A stretch of 32,796 bases of DNA, taken from positions 1-32,796 of the forward strand of contig NZ_ARQF01000014.1 in assembly GCF_000384815.1 (NCBI RefSeq), in the 5' to 3' direction. Below are positions 1 through 5,090 of the stretch, piece by piece. A program made the translations under genes and the position numbers. The notes beneath the pieces were generated by a model. That model had not been told where the DNA came from. It did no database searches and saw only the letters and a list, made by a program, of their open reading frames with translations. This stretch comes from Halodesulfovibrio aestuarii DSM 17919 = ATCC 29578. Its GTDB lineage: Bacteria > Desulfobacterota > Desulfovibrionia > Desulfovibrionales > Desulfovibrionaceae. The first letter of the stretch is position 1, and each line of letters begins with the position of its first letter.

Positions 1-545
1 GTTACTGGATCAAGGAAGGGGCAATCTATGCAGTTAATGGCGTGGCTAAAAACTCTTCTCCGGGTATCGAATACGCGCCACCGTCCATTTCTTGGAATCT
101 TGCAGAGAAAGCAATCAAGGGCGAGGTTCCTGCAACTATTCCAGTGTTTACTCTTTCTCCGGAAAAATTCATTGCCTCAGTTAACAGCCAGCTCAATGAG
201 CTAGGAGTGCCGGCACTCGAAAAGGAAACATATTTTAGTTACCTGTTAAAAGAAAAAGGCACTGTTATTGGCGCTGTTACCATGAAAGAAGTGGGGGGCG
301 AATTGGCCAAAGCCCACCTCGAAATAAATACAAAAGACATGGCCATTGCCCGGTCAATGTTAAGTGCGTTCTTCATCAACTTTGTCCAGGATGAAACAAA
401 CGAAGAACGAGCGAAGATATTTGCAACCGTAGCTTCTGCCAAAAAGAACCCGGGCAAAGAATACTCAATCACACTCAACCGGAAACAATTCACGTCTATT
501 TTAAAAGGCGTCTATTTAAACACGTCTGTTGTGCCAGCGAGTTAG
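1..545 (+). CDS. Predicted lipoprotein, 3' part (gene continues from 32512)
   Basis: This is the C-terminal part of a 244-residue protein whose start is at the other end of the window. The reading frame is open from base 3, and bases 1-95 repeat the last 95 bases of the window, so the ATG at 32512 joins this frame when the molecule is closed into a circle. The start at 42 (GTG) suggested by an isolated reading would drop the signal peptide and is not real. The body is soluble, mixed alpha/beta in composition, with no motif I recognise and no transmembrane segment. It is followed at once by a strong terminator, so it forms the end of its own transcript. A gene between terminators on a prophage suggests a moron expressed in the lysogen, for instance an exclusion or envelope-altering lipoprotein; that role is inference. 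Confidence 0.85.
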   Translation, partial: YWIKEGAIYAVNGVAKNSSPGIEYAPPSISWNLAEKAIKGEVPATIPVFTLSPEKFIASVNSQLNELGVPALEKETYFSYLLKEKGTVIGAVTMKEVGGELAKAHLEINTKDMAIARSMLSAFFINFVQDETNEERAKIFATVASAKKNPGKEYSITLNRKQFTSILKGVYLNTSVVPAS

Positions 546-565
546 TAGCCCTAGTAGCTAAAAAA

Positions 566-604
566 AGTCCCCTTTTCGGAGTCTCGAAAAAGGGGGCTTT
601 TTTT
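566..604 (+). terminator. Intrinsic terminator after the lipoprotein gene
   Basis: A G/C-rich stem (AGTCCCCTTTTCG paired with the CGAAAAAGGGGGCT arm, one bulged A) is followed by seven T. It lies 20 bases after the lipoprotein stop and closes that transcript. Confidence 0.9.
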
Positions 605-790
605 AGGACAACTAAAACGCCCTATAATAATACTACGTAAAAAAGGATCATAAAAAATGATAAAAAATAATAGAAAAATGGACTGCTAAAAAACGGGGAA
701 TAAAGGGGACCCCCCTCAAAAGCCTGTCGAACCTAAAATGCTGTAATAATTATTTTTTATTCAACAATCTTACATTATGCAATATCCTTA

Positions 791-830
791 ATCGTCCTAT
801 TTCGTCCTATTTCGCCCTATTTCGTCCGGA
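791..830. repeat. Four tandem 10-bp direct repeats
   Basis: Four head-to-tail copies of TTCGTCCTAT-like 10-mers in exact 10-bp register (variants at the first base, one T-to-C change, and a diverged last unit). A period near one helical turn would place the same face of each unit on one side of the DNA, as in protein-binding iterons. The binding protein is unknown. Confidence 0.7.
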
Positions 831-847
831 ATGAACCCTTGAATAAT

Positions 848-867
848 TAGTAAAACATGTTTAACTA
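848..867. promoter_or_regulatory. 20-bp near-palindrome, possible operator
   Basis: TAGTAAAACATGTTTAACTA reads the same on both strands except at one symmetric pair of positions. It lies between the 10-bp repeats and the inverted repeat at 892-918. It is typical in size for a dimeric repressor site; no protein can be assigned. Confidence 0.35.
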
Positions 868-891
868 TTAGTGAACGAACTTGATTAATTG

Positions 892-918
892 TTTGACAAG
901 AAAATCAAGCTTGTCAAA
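892..918. repeat. Inverted repeat TTTGACAAG / CTTGTCAAA
   Basis: A perfect 9-bp inverted repeat with a 9-base spacer. The left arm contains TTGACA, but no -10 element follows at the proper distance on the plus strand, so I do not call a promoter. Confidence 0.5.
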
Positions 919-921
919 GAA

Positions 922-953
922 AAGGCCGAATGTGCGCTAACACATTCGACCTT
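922..953 (-). terminator. Intrinsic terminator, minus strand
   Basis: A stem of 12 pairs with one mismatch (AAGG.CGAATGTG against CACATTCG.CCTT, loop CGCTAA). On the minus strand it is followed by TTTTCTTT, and there is no T tract on the plus strand. It would end a transcript coming from the small peptide gene at 1071-1187. Confidence 0.65.
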
Positions 954-1030
954 AAGAAGCGGCGCAGGATTGTTTTACAGCGAGACCTCCCCTGCTTCAT
1001 ACTAACATGAGTATTTACAAGTTTTCTTGT

Positions 1031-1061
1031 GCCCCGCCGTGGATGGAACCCACGGCGGGGC
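1031..1061. other. Strong GC hairpin downstream of the small peptide gene
   Basis: A perfect 12-bp stem (GCCCCGCCGTGG / CCACGGCGGGGC) with a 7-base loop, without a T tract on either strand. It lies in the 3' untranslated part of the minus-strand transcript, between the stop codon of the 38-residue peptide and the terminator at 922-953. It may protect or structure that RNA. Confidence 0.6.
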
Positions 1062-1070
1062 GCATCCGTT

Positions 1071-1187
1071 TTAGCCTATCAGCGCTTTAAGGACACTCAA
1101 GACACATGCAGCAGCTATCCAAAAGATAGCTCCATTTACTGCATATGGAGTTGCCCACGCTAACCATGATGACATAAATGCAATCAT
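1071..1187 (-). CDS. 38-residue hydrophobic membrane peptide
   Basis: A short open frame starts with ATG at 1187, 8 bases after a good Shine-Dalgarno (AAGGGAG), and stops at TAA (1071). The product begins MIAFMSSWLAWATPYA and continues with a hydrophobic stretch ending in KALIG. It is almost entirely apolar, with aromatic residues at the membrane-interface positions and a single lysine near the C-terminus, so one transmembrane helix spanning roughly residues 18-33 is likely. The transcript has a long structured 3' part ending in the terminator at 922-953. Size, hydrophobicity and structured RNA resemble small membrane toxins of type I systems or small phage membrane effectors, but no antisense RNA promoter is evident. 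Function unknown. Coding is supported by the ribosome binding site and composition, not by recognised homology. Confidence 0.6.
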   Translation of the reverse strand: MIAFMSSWLAWATPYAVNGAIFWIAAACVLSVLKALIG

Positions 1188-1295
1188 AAGCGTTCTCCCT
1201 TATCAGTTTGCTCTGCGCCTTGTGCCGTAGCACGATAAGGAAGTCTCACCATATGAAGCATCTCTTATATCCCATAACATCAAAGAATTAAACCA

Positions 1296-1335
1296 AAAAA
1301 GACTTCACCTAGATTTTTCTAAGTGAAGTCTTTTT
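1296..1335 (-). terminator. Terminator after hicB, probably bidirectional
   Basis: A 13-bp arm AAAAAGACTTCAC pairs perfectly with GTGAAGTCTTTTT around a partly paired loop. The minus strand ends in six T, five bases beyond the hicB stop; the plus strand also carries five T. Confidence 0.85.
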
Positions 1336-1340
1336 AATTA

Positions 1341-1745
1341 TTATAGCTCGCCTTGCGGCCTATTTCTTGGTGCACACTTTAGACCGCAATCTATTAAGTA
1401 CTGCGATCTACTTTTCCCGGCTACTTTTGCAGCACGATCGATGGTGGCCATAAGACATGGCGCTGTTGAGATGTTGTAGCGCTTAGCTGTCTTTTCGAGA
1501 AAGGAAAGATCCACGTCGACAAGCATTACAAAGCCGCCTTGTGCTTCTTCTGAGGCGGCAAGCTCTGCCACACTTGACGGGACAGGAACGTCCGCGCCTG
1601 TTTCTTCCATCACGAGCTGCACTACATCCTGCAACATTGGCTGTATTTCTTCCTGCGAATCTGCTTCAGAAAAGCAGCTCGGAAAATCCGGCGCAGTAAA
1701 AGTGTAGCCGCCATCCTCTTCATGAACAATAATTGGATACAACAT
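1341..1745 (-). CDS. hicB: HicB antitoxin
   Basis: A 134-residue antitoxin that binds and neutralises HicA and, with it, represses the operon. The N-terminal 70 residues show the HicB partial RNase-H-like fold (opening MLYPIIVHEEDGGYTFTAPD, then the DFPSC turn and the DSQEEIQ helix). The C-terminal part (about residues 84-122) looks like a ribbon-helix-helix DNA-binding segment (ATIDRAAKVAGKSRSQYL). It lies 43 bases downstream of hicA in the usual toxin-first order. Start ATG 1745 has AAAAGGGG about 10 bases upstream. Likely regulated by the two palindromes in the hicA promoter. On a phage-plasmid it would act as an addiction module, defence module or both. Family assignment is firm; binding to those palindromes is inferred. 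Confidence 0.93.
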   Translation of the reverse strand: MLYPIIVHEEDGGYTFTAPDFPSCFSEADSQEEIQPMLQDVVQLVMEETGADVPVPSSVAELAASEEAQGGFVMLVDVDLSFLEKTAKRYNISTAPCLMATIDRAAKVAGKSRSQYLIDCGLKCAPRNRPQGEL

Positions 1746-1767
1746 ATATATTAACCCCTTTTAGAGT

Positions 1768-1783
1768 GGGGGCTTTCGCCCCC
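1768..1783 (-). other. hicA-hicB intergenic hairpin with GAAA tetraloop
   Basis: On the minus-strand RNA this reads GGGGGC-GAAA-GCCCCC, a perfect 6-bp stem capped by a GNRA tetraloop. It lies between the hicA stop and the hicB ribosome binding site. No T tract follows, so it is more likely an RNA stability or processing element that adjusts the toxin to antitoxin ratio than a terminator. Confidence 0.6.
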
Positions 1784-1788
1784 TCCCT

Positions 1789-1977
1789 CTAGCTGAGTGT
1801 TACGTTTGCAAGTTTTTCAATACTCCGTAGGGTTCCGATTTTCAGGTCTTTCCCTTTATGCCTTGGTACTGGCACCATCCGCCCATCGGGATGTTGGTAG
1901 ATGTCGTGCTTGCTACCTTTTCGGCTTTTTCGGAACCCTGCCTTTTTCAGTTTCTTTATTACCTCCGTGTTCGTCAT
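1789..1977 (-). CDS. hicA: HicA mRNA-interferase toxin
   Basis: A 62-residue toxin of the HicA family, which cleaves mRNA and is held inactive by HicB. The whole family pattern is visible: N-terminal helix ending KKLKKAGF, the GSKH segment with the conserved catalytic histidine, IYQHPDGR, the VPRHKGKDLK strand and turn, and the C-terminal helix GTLRSIEKLA. I chose ATG 1977 over an upstream in-frame TTG at 2013 because the protein then has family length and because TTG 2013 overlaps the -35 element. There is no Shine-Dalgarno before ATG 1977, and the predicted transcription start falls at or next to it, so the message may be leaderless. It is the first gene of the hicA-hicB operon, controlled by the two palindromes upstream. 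Confidence 0.93.
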   Translation of the reverse strand: MTNTEVIKKLKKAGFRKSRKGSKHDIYQHPDGRMVPVPRHKGKDLKIGTLRSIEKLANVTLS

Positions 1978-1984
1978 GAATATA

Positions 1985-2036
1985 TAAATACACACGGTGT
2001 GTAAACAAGTCAAGCAAAATTACACACCGTGTGTAA
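1985..2036 (-). promoter_or_regulatory. hicAB promoter with two palindromic operators
   Basis: Minus strand: -35 TTGACT (2013-2008), 17-bp spacer, -10 TATTTA (1990-1985). Two copies of the palindrome TACACAC-S-GTGTGTA are present at 1989-2003, filling the spacer, and 2020-2036, just upstream of the -35, the latter extended to 8-bp arms. Their centres are 32 bp apart, about three helical turns, which fits cooperative binding of the HicB RHH dimers. Binding would block RNA polymerase. Confidence 0.75.
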
Positions 2037-2148
2037 AAAAAATTTCTATTCATGGAAGTCTTAACCGGAATCATAATAGCACGAATCGCATACAGTTAAC
2101 TTGAGTAGTATACGGTTAATGCGAAGCGCTCCCCATTTTGAAAAGCAA

Positions 2149-2190
2149 AAAGCCCCTTGGAAGTGTTTTTGTTCACTTCCAAGGGGCTTT
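2149..2190 (-). terminator. Very strong intrinsic terminator
   Basis: A perfect 17-bp stem (AAAGCCCCTTGGAAGTG and its complement) with an 8-base loop. The minus strand continues TTTTTGCTTTT. It closes the minus-strand transcript of the gene at 2308-2607 and shields hicAB from it. Confidence 0.9.
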
Positions 2191-2307
2191 AAACTTGACA
2201 TACACATGTATTTTAATGAGTTACAAGCGGATAAAAAATATTCTCGTTAGCGCGTAACGGCTTTTATGTTAACTATCGATTTTGCGCGTGTTACGCAAAA
2301 AAATTTT

Positions 2308-2607
2308 CTAGAACTCTCCGAACTCATCAATAACAATATCCTCTTGTCCCCATTCTTCTTCAGTCTTTGCATGCTTTTCAAAAGTTGCATCAACTAATGC
2401 GGAAAAATTCTTATCTTCGATAGAACATGGTTGAAACTCAACTTCACCAGTATCAAGAAGAAAAGCTTTTGAATCCGATTTAGGCCCATAAACGGCTAAA
2501 CTTCTGTCTCCCTTTTTCAACTCAAACCAACACACAACTCTATCAACAGTAAAAAGAACGGTATCGTAACCAGACAAAACTTTATTCAATTCATCTTTCA
2601 CTATCAC
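2308..2607 (-). CDS. Small acidic protein of unknown function
   Basis: A 99-residue protein, start GTG 2607 with AGGA about ten bases upstream. The N-terminal 65 residues look like a compact alpha/beta fold (alternating strands DTVLFTVDR, VVCWFELKKGDRSLAVYG). The C-terminus is strongly acidic (EEEWGQEDIVIDEFGEF), which can mean DNA mimicry or a protein-binding tail. I do not recognise a family. It lies downstream of the par operon and the 56-residue gene on the same strand and ends at the terminator at 2149-2190. Confidence 0.65.
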   Translation of the reverse strand: MIVKDELNKVLSGYDTVLFTVDRVVCWFELKKGDRSLAVYGPKSDSKAFLLDTGEVEFQPCSIEDKNFSALVDATFEKHAKTEEEWGQEDIVIDEFGEF

Positions 2608-2658
2608 TACTCATTTCCTCATTTTCTGCTTCACACATACTCTCAACGACAACCTCTG

Positions 2659-2829
2659 TTAACACACTACACCTTTATATGGCATTCCAGCTAAAGCAGC
2701 ACGACACGCCTTTGCAGCTGCTGTAAATGTACGCGCCCTTCGGCCAACTGGTGCATAAAAATTCTCGGCTTTAACGGTCATTTTTCCAGCCTGTAACACG
2801 ATGCATTGACGCTCTGATTCTTTCAACAT
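2659..2829 (-). CDS. 56-residue basic protein of unknown function
   Basis: A short frame with ATG at 2829, a strong ribosome binding site (AAAAGGAAG, about 8 bases upstream) and a stop at 2659. The product starts MLKESERQCIVLQAGK and ends ACRAALAGMPYKGVVC. It is basic in the middle (GRRARTFTAAAKACRAA), with three cysteines. No family recognised. It lies between the RHH partition gene and the gene at 2308-2607, on the same strand, and could be expressed with either. Confidence 0.55.
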   Translation of the reverse strand: MLKESERQCIVLQAGKMTVKAENFYAPVGRRARTFTAAAKACRAALAGMPYKGVVC

Positions 2830-2913
2830 AAACTATGCTTCCTTTTGATCGTGCCCTTCATTCGTTCTACGTCGCCAAACTGCTGAACGATTGAGGGGCA
2901 TGGTTATTTATAT

Positions 2914-2961
2914 GACATAAAGACGTCTTTACGCCATGACGTCATAACACTATAACGTCTC
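2914..2961. repeat. 8-bp repeat array (GACGTCAT family), downstream of the RHH gene
   Basis: Six units in strict 8-bp register: GACATAAA, GACGTCTT, TACGCCAT, GACGTCAT and two diverged units running into the 3' end of the RHH gene. It is the same motif as the arrays upstream of parA and at 31467-31488, and is a likely binding site of the RHH partition protein. Confidence 0.7.
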
Positions 2962-3255
2962 ACCGTACCCTGCTGCTTTCAGTGCGTTGTCCATCGCTTC
3001 CGATACAAACGCATTGAAGCTCACTTCACTTTTTGGCCGACCTGCAATCACCTGGTCCATTTGCCACTTCATGAAACGGCGCTCCATTGATGCTGGAATA
3101 CGCAACGTATGACGGACAAGCTCTTCTGCTTTTGTAGCAGCTGGCTCCGGCGTTGGCTCTGGTGCTGGGGTTGATTCCTGTGTCGGTGTCGACTTTATCA
3201 ACGTACTCTGGCGACGTCTTGACGTCTTGACGTTATCTCCTAATGCACCACCCAT
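2950..3255 (-). CDS. Ribbon-helix-helix partition protein (ParB/ParG/omega-type)
   Basis: A 101-residue protein with a flexible, proline-rich N-terminal half (PTQESTPAPEPTPEPAAT) preceded by a basic tip, and a C-terminal ribbon-helix-helix domain: strand RHTLRIP at about 49-55, helix ERRFMKWQMD, helix SFNAFVSEAMDNALKA. This is the usual layout of the centromere-binding partner of short ParA proteins: an arm that stimulates ParA ATPase and an RHH dimer that binds tandem short repeats. The start ATG overlaps the parA stop (TAATG), indicating translational coupling. Arrays of an 8-bp GACGTCAT-like repeat lie before the operon, inside this gene and after it. Likely roles are partition and autorepression. 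The fold is firm; the DNA target is inferred from the arrays. Confidence 0.82.
   Translation of the reverse strand: MGGALGDNVKTSRRRQSTLIKSTPTQESTPAPEPTPEPAATKAEELVRHTLRIPASMERRFMKWQMDQVIAGRPKSEVSFNAFVSEAMDNALKAAGYGETL
3213..3236. repeat. Three 8-bp repeat units inside the RHH coding sequence
   Basis: GACGTCTT, GACGTCTT, GACGTTAT in 8-bp register near the 5' end of the RHH gene, encoding the basic N-terminal tip. The motif matches the non-coding arrays, so the coding sequence itself may be part of the centromere. Confidence 0.6.
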
Positions 3256-4016
3256 TATGCACTCCGTTGTAAAATTTCTGTGGTTAATGCTTCGTAGTCT
3301 TCAGCACCTGCGCTGCCCGGCGCGTAATCATAAATCGGCTGGCAATGGCTTGGCGCTTCTGCAAGCTTCACGTTCTTACGGATCAATGTTTCAAAAACAT
3401 TATCTTTAAACTGCTGCTGCAATGCTTCCTGCACTTGTTTATTAAGCGAAAGCCCTTTGTTAAATTTTGTAGCCAGCACGCCGCCAATTGTTAAACCTGG
3501 ATGCAACGCTTCACGAACTTCATCGATTGTTTCAAGCAAATCAACAAGACCGTTTAGAGCAAAGGCTTCACACTCGACAGGAATAACAACCTCATCTGCA
3601 GCGACAAACGCATTAACTGTTAACAGGCCTAGCGTTGCTGGGCAGTCTATCAGTATATAATCGTAATCGCCTTCTACCTTGGCCAACGCTTTTTTAAGGA
3701 TGCGTTCTCTAGCCATCTTGTTCATCAAGATCGTATCCGCTCCGGCGAGTGCTCTATCAGCTGGCAACAAATCAACTTCATCTAGCTGCATAATGCCATC
3801 TGCGGTTTGAATGTCTCCCGCCAGAACTTCAAAAACTGTCTGCTGATCTTCTTCGAGACTTCCAGCCAATGCGTTAGTCAAGTTACCTTGTGGATCCAGA
3901 TCCACAAGCAGTGGACGCTTGCCAGTTTGACGAGCAATTCCTACGCCTACATTAATGACGGTTGTAGTTTTACCTACCCCGCCCTTCTGATTAGAGAGGG
4001 CTATTTTTCGAGCCAT
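3255..4016 (-). CDS. parA: ParA partition ATPase (type Ib, no N-terminal HTH)
   Basis: A 253-residue ParA/MinD-type ATPase that moves the plasmid prophage to daughter cells by a nucleoid-bound gradient. The deviant Walker A QKGGVGKTT lies at residues 10-18 with signature Lys11 and Lys16; Walker A' is DLDPQGN and Walker B ILIDCPATLG. The first motif is almost at the N-terminus and no helix-turn-helix precedes it, so this is the short type that relies on a small partner for DNA binding. I chose ATG 4016 (GAGG five bases upstream) rather than GTG 4022, which would lack spacing. The RHH gene follows with a TAATG overlap. Five-unit repeat arrays at 4034-4073 and 4128-4167 cover the promoter region, so autoregulation is likely. 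Confidence 0.95.
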   Translation of the reverse strand: MARKIALSNQKGGVGKTTTVINVGVGIARQTGKRPLLVDLDPQGNLTNALAGSLEEDQQTVFEVLAGDIQTADGIMQLDEVDLLPADRALAGADTILMNKMARERILKKALAKVEGDYDYILIDCPATLGLLTVNAFVAADEVVIPVECEAFALNGLVDLLETIDEVREALHPGLTIGGVLATKFNKGLSLNKQVQEALQQQFKDNVFETLIRKNVKLAEAPSHCQPIYDYAPGSAGAEDYEALTTEILQRSA

Positions 4017-4033
4017 ACACACCTCACGTTTTT

Positions 4034-4073
4034 GGCGTCTTGACGCTTTTACGTCATGACGTCTTTATGTCTT
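4034..4073. repeat. 8-bp repeat array upstream of parA, block 1
   Basis: Five units in strict 8-bp register: GGCGTCTT, GACGCTTT, TACGTCAT, GACGTCTT, TATGTCTT. It begins 18 bases upstream of the parA start, where it would overlap the leader or promoter. Candidate centromere and operator. Confidence 0.75.
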
Positions 4074-4127
4074 TATTCACCCTTCCCCTCTTCTCTTACA
4101 TAGTTTTTTCAGTGTGTAAAGTATTTT

Positions 4128-4167
4128 GACGTCATGACGTCATGACGTCATGACGTCTTTATGTCTT
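4128..4167. repeat. 8-bp repeat array upstream of parA, block 2
   Basis: Five units: three GACGTCAT, then GACGTCTT and TATGTCTT, again in strict 8-bp register. The last two units repeat the end of block 1. The best-conserved array with 31467-31488; likely the core partition site. Confidence 0.78.
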
Positions 4168-4181
4168 TTTTATCACGGCAC

Positions 4182-4211
4182 AAAAAAAGCCCTGCCGGAG
4201 TAGGGCAGGGC
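4182..4211 (-). terminator. Terminator after the gene at 4237
   Basis: Stem GCCCTGCC / GGCAGGGC with a 7-base loop, followed on the minus strand by seven T. Nearly identical in sequence to the terminator at 4738-4767. Confidence 0.88.
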
Positions 4212-4236
4212 GGGCATTGTAAGCCACAGATAAAAA

Positions 4237-4578
4237 TCATTTCATCTCTTTCATGAGATTATCTTTAATATCAATATAAGCTTCATTTTCGTTTTCACTG
4301 ACACTTTCAGAACGACTTATAGAAATCGCACCATTAGCTGCAACGCTAATATTTGTATCGCAATTGGCATTTTCGGCTTCATGTTGAAGTTGGCGCAGGA
4401 AGGTTCCACGAAAACTTCTCCGGCCTGTCATTTTTCTAGCTTCAGCCGGAGAAAAGGTTGCATCCATGTGAACCTCTGTGTGCCCATTATCCCTAGCATC
4501 CTGAAGATTATTTTCAAATCGACGATCCGCATTTTCACCAAGCTTGTTAATAAAGTCATACGCTGTTGGTTGGCTCAT
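4237..4578 (-). CDS. Unknown 113-residue protein
   Basis: A hydrophilic protein starting at ATG 4578, seven bases after GGAG (an upstream in-frame GTG at 4593 lacks such a site). The N-terminal 70 residues are charged and mostly helical (TAYDFINKLGENADRRFENNL, then FSPAEARKMTGRRSFRGTF). The C-terminal part is rich in Ser, Asn and Glu (SISRSESVSENENEAYIDI). I recognise no family. It stands alone between two near-identical terminators, so it has its own promoter or depends on read-through from the terminase-portal-ogr operon. A position at the end of the late minus-strand operon would fit a minor virion or regulatory role, which is a guess. Confidence 0.65.
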   Translation of the reverse strand: MSQPTAYDFINKLGENADRRFENNLQDARDNGHTEVHMDATFSPAEARKMTGRRSFRGTFLRQLQHEAENANCDTNISVAANGAISISRSESVSENENEAYIDIKDNLMKEMK

Positions 4579-4614
4579 ATTCAACTCCGTCACTACATAT
4601 TAAAATGGCTCTTC

Positions 4615-4680
4615 GCCTTCACTCGCCCCTCACTCGCCCTCACTCGTTCCCACTCGCTTTCGCTTGCCTTCACTTGTGAT
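4615..4680. repeat. Clustered CACTCGCC-like repeats
   Basis: About six imperfect copies of a TTCACTCGCC motif with 9-12 bp spacing (CTTCACTCGCC, CCTCACTCGCC, CCTCACTCGTT, CCCACTCGCTTT, then diverged CTTGCC and TTCACTTG). All frames contain stops, so it is not coding. It lies between ogr and the gene at 4237. Candidate terminase-recognition or promoter-proximal binding region. Confidence 0.6.
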
Positions 4681-4737
4681 CATTTGCCACCATTATTCCG
4701 TGCCCAACATAAAGTCAACAACATATTGAGATGTTAT

Positions 4738-4767
4738 AAAAAAAGCCCTGCCGGATTAGGGCAGGGC
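4738..4767 (-). terminator. Terminator after ogr
   Basis: Stem GCCCTGCC / GGCAGGGC, loop GGATTAG, seven T on the minus strand. It ends the terminase-portal-ogr operon and duplicates the element at 4182-4211. Confidence 0.88.
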
Positions 4768-4793
4768 GGGTATTGTAATTGGGGGAAATCGGG

Positions 4794-5063
4794 CTACTGG
4801 ACTGGCGACGTAATGCACTCAAACAAATTTTGCTGCTGTGACAGGGTTGTTGTTTTAAGCTGCTCTCGCATGTTCTCAGGCAGTTGATAAGCAGAAGGAC
4901 TCAAGGTGTGCGAGTACTCTAAATTCGAAACCCACGTCTGGCCACAGGCAGGATCACCACAACTGAAATAGAGCTGCTTTAATTCTTTCGATATAACCTT
5001 GCTGGACTCAATCCTTGCCTTATGACCGCACGTTGGGCAGTGCGAAACTAGTGTTCTGCTCAT
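4794..5063 (-). CDS. ogr: Ogr/Delta-type zinc-finger late transcription activator
   Basis: An 89-residue member of the Ogr/Delta family, which binds a dyad about 55 bp upstream of late promoters of P2-like phages and contacts the alpha subunit of RNA polymerase. The family zinc site is intact: CPTC (residues 9-12) and CGDPAC (about 35-40), with the spacing and the following aromatic segment typical of Ogr. The family is usually 70-80 residues; here a C-terminal tail rich in Gln and Leu is added. Start ATG 5063 has AAGGA about nine bases upstream. It follows the portal gene after 27 bases and shares its strand and terminator, unlike P2, where ogr lies beyond the tail genes. That arrangement would let late transcription raise its own activator. 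Confidence 0.9.
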   Translation of the reverse strand: MSRTLVSHCPTCGHKARIESSKVISKELKQLYFSCGDPACGQTWVSNLEYSHTLSPSAYQLPENMREQLKTTTLSQQQNLFECITSPVQ

Positions 5064-5090
5064 TAGCTATTTCCTTGTATGTTTTACGAA

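Larger units (their letters stand above)
605..1070. other. Gene-free segment with repeats and hairpins
   Basis: I see no convincing gene here. The left half is very A/T-rich. It holds four tandem 10-bp repeats (791-830), a near-perfect 20-bp palindrome (848-867), a 9-bp inverted repeat (892-918), a minus-strand terminator (922-953) and a 12-bp GC hairpin (1031-1061). The mixture resembles a regulatory or replication-control region, but nothing shows which. Confidence 0.5.

Noticed and set aside
1-95. Biological terminal repeat of a linear phage genome
   Set aside because: The repeat lies in the middle of a coding gene and joining the ends restores the frame, so an assembly overlap of a circle is the simpler explanation.
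893-915. Promoter with -35 TTGACA
   Set aside because: No -10 element 16-18 bp downstream; the hexamer is one arm of an inverted repeat.
1978-2013. Upstream TTG start for hicA
   Set aside because: It overlaps the -35 element and would add 12 residues not found in HicA proteins.
4381-4887. 168-codon plus-strand frame across the terminator and repeat region
   Set aside because: It runs antisense through two minus-strand genes and a terminator, and has no ribosome binding site.
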